From positions 1 to 64,000 of the forward strand of contig JARGXX010000107.1 of NCBI GenBank assembly GCA_030374765.1: a DNA stretch of 64,000 bases, written 5' to 3'. The notes under the pieces were generated by a model. The model was given only the letters and a program-made list of their open reading frames with translations. It was not told the origin of the DNA and ran no database searches. A program made the position numbers and the translations under genes. Below, one piece after another: positions 57,646 through 64,000 of this stretch (positions are counted from its first letter, which is position 1; each line of letters starts with the position of its first letter). This stretch comes from Agarophyton chilense. Lineage: Eukaryota; Rhodophyta; Florideophyceae; Gracilariales; Gracilariaceae.

Positions 57646-59132
57646 GAACCACTTACTGGCTTGGTTGAAGACCTTAAAGTAGTGGTTGTGCGTCATGTCG
57701 GAAGATTGTATCAGTAACAATTTGAACTTATGTCTTTTGTTGTAGAGTTTGGTAATTGTGTTGAGAAAGGTTCCGTTCCGGGAAGACTTATGGTCGAAGT
57801 TGCTATTCATTGTCAATAAAAGAAGAATGCATTAGAAAAAAGCGAGTTGAAGAAATTTATGGCGTATGAACTATAGTATATCATCAATTTGTGAGAACCT
57901 TTAGTGGCGTTCGCACAGCAAAAACGAAGGTTCTCAGTACTCATATTATTCAAACTTTTTTTTTTGTTGAGAACCTTGTAGCAAATGACGAAAAACGTTG
58001 AATCTCGTATTTGTTTCATATAGTTTTCAGGTAGATAGTCGACTGTTCTAAGAACCCTCTGAACATGAGCAGATTTTGGTAGTTAAGATATGGACATTTC
58101 TGAATTTTTACAAAATTTTCAATCATTTCCCAATAAATTAGTTAACATTGCCGTTTAGTAGTCTTTCTATTATCCCCTACGTTTGATATTTTCTGTAAGA
58201 TGACAGACACCCCTACAAGAAGAGAACCCGTGAGTCACGCTACTGTGGGGTTCTTATCGACAAATAATCCACCGTTGCCTCACTTGTACTTCAATTTGGG
58301 TTAGTTGCTTTCATTTCTCTTACATCTGATTTTATTCGCCCACGTCCATTTACACATCGACACGATGTAATTACCACCGCCTCATTGATAGACAATCAAT
58401 ATTTTCTCTAAATACCGTCCCAAGCCTTTGGTGCACATACAATTTCTCCTCATGCACGCCCAACACCTTCTACCAAGTCCACACAACCAAACCATACCAT
58501 TTCCACGACCTCCGCTATTCACAGGCCCAACCTCCACATCCCCCACATGCCCAAGCTCGAATACTTCACTCACCCTTGCACCGAACCCTGGCCAACGTCA
58601 ACTAAATCAGGCCCCACTCCGTCTCTAGCCTCCGCATTCGACACGACTTCATGCTCTCACACTTAAAAATCTGACACATACAGTAACATACACTTCATTT
58701 CATGGCCAAGAAGAACCTTGTTTACAATCTTCCTCCCATCCTCTCCCAAACCTGTCCGCAGATCCATCGTCCTGGTTTCTGCGAAAGGAAAATGACATTT
58801 CAACATTACCGCCGAGTCACCTAAACTCAAGCACAAAAGGTCTACACATCCATCGACACATTTGGACCCCTCAAGCGCCACCATCTCGGCAGAGTAGCAA
58901 CACTACATTCGCTGTCATTTATACAGCCTCTCGATTCCTCCATGTCGAATTTTTTAAATTGCGCTTACATGCACTTCCAAAGCTCCTCAGAATCCTCACA
59001 TACATCTATGCTACTCACAATAACCCCTCCCCCCCTACCCCCACAGTGATACCGTAAAAGAAATGACCTCAAAAACCTCCAAAATGCACTACCCGGTAGA
59101 TCCTGCCCCTCAAGCGGTACGGGGGTGTGTGA
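57646..59132. other. Intergenic; AT-rich then a C-rich island
   Basis: 57.65-58.3 kb is AT-rich. 58.3-59.06 kb switches to a C-rich composition like that of the 1-21 kb block, with several minus-strand frames (for example 58884-58663) and no recognised product. It may be a decayed gene of the same compositional family. Confidence 0.45.
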
Positions 59133-59240
59133 CGACGCCCAAATTTTGAACAGCACACACAACTAGGTCATATGCCATACGTGAAATAGCCAGGAACCAC
59201 GTCCTCCATCGTCGGTAGTTCCGTTGCATCTTTTGTTTTC
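59133..59240. repeat. Short dispersed repeat, copy 2
   Basis: Second copy of the 55258-55367 repeat, in the same orientation. Confidence 0.6.
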
Positions 59241-60189
59241 AAATAGTCTTCTTATTTTTAATCATTTTGAAATCGGGCGCAATCAAAGTCTTTTCCAATA
59301 CTCACTGGAAGTCATACCTCTTTGCTTACAAGTAAAACCCTCAGATTTGTAACAAAAACTCGGCCATTTCACTTTATGGTGGACCCTAATACTACGCACA
59401 GAACAACGACTGATAGAATTACGACTGACATCCGATCCAATTCTATTCTCTTACCGACGACGGCTTAGCGAACGCCCTTTGCGACCAGGGGGTAGGGAAG
59501 GTAGGAATTCAACAAGACACACTGACCAATTCGAAGTGACAACAAGTTATCGGGGATAGGAATGTGTTGGATGCACTAGATCATTACTTTGTTCGATATC
59601 CATGTGTTCCAGTTTATGTTTACCGTGCTAGATCTCGTTATCGTACTCCCCACTGCGCGTGGAATGAATTGATAGAGGAGCACATGTTTTTTGCTGTTCT
59701 AACAACATGTGCTTGCAAGCTTCACTTGCAAATGGTATTTCGCTCGTAATAGATGAACAGTATGCTGAAAACATTGTTCTACGAACAGAGTTACCACACA
59801 TGACATCCTTCAGCAGAGCGGCAGGCTGGGTGGACAAGAAAGCCAAGATCGTAATCTTAAAGCGAGCTCACTTCGATGTAGACAAGCAACACTCTGGGGT
59901 AGTTTGGTTCGTTTCGCAAACGTCCGGAGTATTTCTAATGCGAATATGGGGTCTCGAACGTAGATCATGTCATATGCGTTGACGTTGATAGCAGACAGAT
60001 CCTCGATGCCGTGGAGCAGTTTCCATTGCGTCTTTGTGAAGAATCCCTGAAGTGTTGCGTCGGTAATCCTTGAGAGCTCCAACGCATACTTGAAATGAGC
60101 AACGTCAAGGAGGTCAAAATAAGAAGGGGAGGAAACAAGAATGGGTCAGCTAAGGGGCATGAGAAGCGCATGCGTAGTGCCGAATATTC
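59241..60189. other. Unassigned flank of the antisense Copia remnant
   Basis: Frames on both strands at about 59.6-60.1 kb are open for 70-90 codons but I cannot place them in a family. Part could be the LTR of the adjacent antisense Copia remnant. Confidence 0.4.
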
Positions 60190-60196
60190 CTAGTGT

Positions 60197-60620
60197 ATGA
60201 ATTCAGATACCCGTTCGGCGTCATTGAATACATCTTGTGATAAACGACCCGATAATAGTACTCCGTTAAGTATCCTGCACATGATCATGTTTCGCTTAGT
60301 AAAGACATCAGCTAGATTACGAGTTCCACTTATCCACTGTAGTACAGATATTTCACATGCTTCGAATGAGTATTCAAGTCGTGTTACTGTAAGGCGTAGA
60401 CGATAGTCTCTTCCTTCGTGTAGCGTTTTGATGGTGGAGTAAAATCCCTAGGAATCAACAATTAAAACGAACGGAAGGTCTAGCTTAGAATCGTGCAAAT
60501 TTTTGATGCACGAATCCAAGAGAGCACTCGGTCGGCGGATAATGCAGCAGCTAGAATCCCAGTTCCTATGGAACTGAAGGGCACGCGTGCTTGCTTCGAA
60601 CTCGACAATTCAAGCGTATG
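60197..60620 (-). pseudogene. Antisense Copia RNase H remnant (fossil)
   Basis: Read on the minus strand, this stretch shows LQWISGTRNLADVFTKRN and an upstream FVLIVDS segment followed by a TIKTLHEGRDYRL helix. These correspond to the RNase H C-terminal region of Copia elements and are clearly related to the domain at 51.6-51.9 kb. It is an isolated, broken fragment. Confidence 0.7.
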
Positions 60621-60689
60621 GTACACAGCCCATTCACTCCCACTGGCAGGAAAAATCCGGATATGTATCCTGTCTGGCCGTAAGACATT

Positions 60690-62435
60690 TTCCTTTGCTT
60701 GCGTAAGAGAAGGCCAAGAATCTCGGGGTCATATCGATGGTGGGTGGATGACGAGTTTTATTATGATGTATGTGCCATCAATGGGTTTCTTTCCGAAGAA
60801 GCGAAGAACTAGGACTCTGTCAAAAAGACTTTTACCAACCGTTTCGGAGAAGTGGAAGAGCGGGAAGAAGACATCTGTTTAGCAATGTCAGCCAAGTTGG
60901 GTTATGGTAACCTAGTTTGTTCTATGAATTTCATGGATAACCTTTTGGACAAAGCCGGATTCAATTCTAAGGAGAAGTTAGGATACTTGAGAAAGTCCGT
61001 TATGGGATACGCAGATCTTGCCCAGTTCATTGTTTTCCGAGGTACAAAAGATTATGATGAGTTGAATGTTCAAGTAACAGCATTCGACTCTGCCGAGAAA
61101 ACGATGAGACACCATGTCTCATTTGTAACACCTTCTAAGCGTATTATTCACAATCCTAGGTCAAACTGAGGTCCTTCCTCTCCAGGTTTGCAGTCTAAGG
61201 TCGACAAATTAGCAGATCAGTTGGCACAGTTGTCTCATATGGTTGAGAAATCCCAAATAGACCGCCGGGATCGAGATAAGTCTTGTTCATACTGCAAAAA
61301 GCCTGGAAAATTTTCCTCTCAATGTGATTCAAACCCCCATTGTGATGAAAGATGCGACGGATGTGGCAAGATGGGACACACTGAAATGACCTGTTGGCGT
61401 AAGATTGGGCCCGAAGAAGCTCAGAGATTGTCCAATGGTTCAGAAGAGAAGAGAGGGCATCGGGAACAGTCAAGAAGCGGGTCCGAGCCTGTTTCAGTTG
61501 AAACGGAGAACCTGGGGACGACCAATGTTGTGGCTACAACAAAAAGAACTTTGGACGGTCAAGCCTTCCCAAGGCAGCCCCGCTCGGATGGCAGAGCTCC
61601 CATTCTATTCTTTTTGAACCCGCCTCGTCACGAAAGCTTGCATCATCAAAAGAATGACGAAAAGATGCCGAGAAAGCCGAAATCAAGAAAGTCGAAGAAG
61701 GAAAATATACCAGACCATGCAAGCAAATATAATGTGATAAGGGAATTGGCGAATGCCTCTTCGGGGATCACGGTTGGCCAGTTGACTCGTTTAGATGCCG
61801 ATGATGCTAAGAAACAAATCATGAAGCTCATCAGCCCCCAGAAAGCTGTTCGTCGAACTTTTGTTGGCGCTGTAGGCAAAGATCCCAGACTTCTTAAGGC
61901 TGTCCCTGTTGGAATCTTTGGGAAAAAAACTGAGGCGTTATTGGATTCCGGCGCTGTTCCTAACTTTATATCAACAAACGTATGCGATAAACTATCCTCT
62001 GATCCAATTGAAACTTCAAAAAGAATCACCGTAGGAAACGGGGATAGCGCCCTTTGCATGGAAGCTCTCCATGATGTTCCGGTTTCATTTGGTACTATGA
62101 CATTTTCACTGGGCTTGCTTGCCACTAAAGGACCACCATTCGATGTCATAATCGGGTATCCAACTTTGGAGATGTTGGAGGCCTGCCTTGACCTCGGGAA
62201 CCAGCAAGTGAAGATGAAGATCGCCGGACAAAGAGTTACACTTGGTTACAAGTATGCCCTTGTTAAGGTTTTAGAGAAAGAAGACTCTGAAATAGACAGC
62301 GATGACTTTACATATGATTCTGAAGCTGCTGTTGGGGAATCTGAATCTGAGGATGAAGAAGTAGTTGTAGCTCTTACAGATAATGAAAAAGATGGAATGC
62401 AACCAGATCTGATCGCCCCTGGATCTAATACTTAA
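60690..62435 (+). pseudogene. Gypsy gag / zinc knuckle / protease region (fossil)
   Basis: A helical gag segment at about 60.85-61.17 kb. Cys-His knuckles in SCSYCKKPGKFSSQC and CDGCGKMGHTEMTC near 61.29-61.39 kb. An aspartic-protease segment near 61.9-62.2 kb with LLDSGAVPNFIS and FDVIIGYPTLE. An acidic tail follows. Confidence 0.85.
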
Positions 62436-62619
62436 GAGTATTTCCTGTTTTCCAAACTGTCTCATTTACCTACGGAACAAAATGAAGAAATTGTTTTGTA
62501 TCTGATGGAGGCTGACGTAATCGCTTGGAAACTGACGGATCTCCGTTCTGCTGAAGTTTCCAGTATCACATTCTTTCGAGCTCACGACCAGCAAATCTAT
62601 ATATTCTAGGGCTAGAAGA

Positions 62620-63850
62620 ATGTCTCCGAAGCATAATGAGTTCATACGGAAGGAGACCGACCTAATACTTGATGCTGGTATCATTACACATTCGGCATCG
62701 GCATGGTCCTTTCCCGATGTAATTGCAACTAAGAAAAATGGGAGTCCCAGATTCTGTGTGGACTACCAGGAACTCAACAGGGTTATGAAAGCTGATCGTT
62801 GGCCACTTACTCGTATGGAAGAGATCTTTGATGAATTAGGAGGATGCTGTCTCTTTACAACGCTAGATCTTTTCTCTCGGTACTGGCAAGTAAAAATGTC
62901 AGAAGAATGCAAAGAGATGACTAAAATTGTATGTAGATATGAGAATTTCATGTTTGAAGTTATGCCGTTTGGGCTTATGAATTCCCCTTCCACTTTTCAG
63001 CGTATGATGGATTTTGTCCTCCGCGGTCTTTACTTTGTACGGGTCTATATTGACGACGTTGTACTTTTCTCGAGAAGTCTTGAAGAACATGTGAAGGACA
63101 TAAAACTCACTTTAGAAAGGATAAGAAAGCATGATCTTAAGCTGAGATTATCAAAGTGTTTCTTCGCTCTTTCGAAAGTATCACTACTCGGTCACGTCGT
63201 TGAAAAGAACGGTGTTTTCGTGGATCAATCGAAGATCGAAAGAATTGAAGAAGCACGGACACCTTCAACGACCACTGAGCTCAGGTCATTTCTTGGTCTA
63301 GCTGGGTACTATCGTCGTTTTATCAAAAACTTCGCCGAGACTTCAGCTGTATTTCACAGTGCTACATCCGGAAACAAGAAGCTGACGTGGACAAATGATA
63401 TGCTGGAAGCCTTTCGTGAGTTGAAAGAGAAGCTAACCAAAGTACCAGTTTTATTTTTTCCCGATTTCAGAAACCTTTCGGTTTGGAAACAGATGCTTCA
63501 AGTGTTTTGTTGGGAGCCGTATTGTCGAAGAAAAAGGAAGATGGTCAGATCCATCCATTGCAACTTGCTCGTCGTACGATGACAGCAGCGGAAAGGAACT
63601 ATACTGCCTCTGAACGAGAAGCTTTAGCAGCCATATTTGCGCTGAAGAAGTTCAGGGTGTATCTGCTGTCATCCATCTTTTTCAAAGTTGTTACCGATCA
63701 TATGGCCCCTCGATATTCTTTCCAGAAACGCGACATACATGGGCGTCTAGCTCGATGGCTTGACTTTCTCGCAGAGTATGACTTCGACATAGTTTATCGG
63801 ACTGGAAAAGAAAACGGTGCGGCAGACTATCTTTCAAGAATTCAATATTG
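62620..63850 (+). pseudogene. Gypsy reverse transcriptase and RNase H region (fossil)
   Basis: RT motifs: FCVDYQELN, LDLFSRYWQVKM, MPFGLMNSPSTFQRMM and VYIDDVVLFSRS (near 63.05 kb), then the LLGHVVEKNG and FLGLAGYYRRFIKNF connection. RNase H similarity follows up to about 63.85 kb (AAERNYTASEREALAAIFAL, GKENGAADYLSR). Confidence 0.88.
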
Positions 63851-64000
63851 CGAACAGATCAGGTCCCACGAAGACGAAGGAGACCTCGTTTGTCTCACTG
63901 CAGACGCCGACCAGTTTTCTGGACTTGAACCGTTGTATGCGAACATGTCTCGCTACCTTTGTATGTTGCCGTTGAATGAACTCGACGCCTCTGTTACTCA

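Larger units (their letters stand above)
60690..64000 (+). mobile_element. Ty3/Gypsy element fossil, gag to RNase H, truncated by the window edge
   Basis: Gag-like region, two CCHC-type zinc knuckles, a retropepsin-type protease, RT and RNase H, in Gypsy order. It runs past the right edge, so integrase and the 3' LTR cannot be judged. No 5' LTR is visible; the left side abuts the antisense Copia remnant. Coding is well preserved, with few interruptions, so it is younger than the Copia element. Confidence 0.88.

Overview
The window looks like a repeat-rich, probably subtelomeric or heterochromatic stretch of an intron-poor eukaryotic nuclear genome. Four long genes run without visible introns: a DNA methyltransferase-SET protein, a recombinase-helicase, a four-KH protein and a TPR protein. 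Around them lie Ty3/Gypsy (chromovirus), Ty1/Copia and DIRS-like retroelement fossils, long tandem arrays and TTTAGGGG-like telomeric motifs. This fits a compact, retroelement-loaded algal genome, with a florideophyte red alga as my best guess, but a fungus or another protist cannot be excluded from sequence alone.

Region 1 (1-20.7 kb) is the most unusual. A minus-strand gene (6074-2042) shows an AT-hook-like motif, a ParB-like segment and a distal 2-oxoglutarate/Fe(II) dioxygenase-like segment, spread over several reading frames. It is divergent from a plus-strand gene (10968-14165) that fuses a bacterial beta-class DNA amino-methyltransferase to a SET domain. Between the two lies a 4-kb array of ~773-bp units. 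Each unit carries a TATA box and a 36-bp perfect inverted repeat. Downstream on the plus strand is a 1847-aa protein (15135-20678) with C2H2 fingers, a tyrosine-recombinase catalytic signature, a RecQ-like helicase and a C-terminal Cys/His cluster. Together these look like a chromatin/DNA-modification cassette tied to a recombinase-helicase, possibly a large mobile or telomere-associated element. That reading is inference. A block of TTTAGGGG-like repeats follows at 21.1-21.4 kb.

Region 2 (21.8-36.2 kb) is nested repeats. A 484-bp sequence is present at 21.8 and at 32.2 kb. An array of exactly 840-bp units, seven complete and nearly identical, runs from 22.28 to 29.24 kb. It abuts the 3' half of a chromodomain-bearing Gypsy element with its 3' LTR (to 32.2 kb). 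A DIRS-like element (reverse transcriptase, RNase H, tyrosine recombinase, split direct repeats) follows.

Region 3 (38.6-44.4 kb) is a host-like gene island: a four-KH RNA/ssDNA-binding protein (+) convergent with a TPR protein (-). The TPR protein joins an AT-hook and bZIP-like basic region to the winged-helix/TPR half of a STAND-type protein.

Region 4 (44.4-64 kb) is repeat-dominated. It holds a Copia element with both LTRs (46.4-52.2 kb), long stretches with no recognisable gene, a 140-bp minisatellite (56.9-57.65 kb), an antisense Copia remnant (60.2-60.6 kb) and a Gypsy gag-protease-RT-RNase H region that runs off the right edge.
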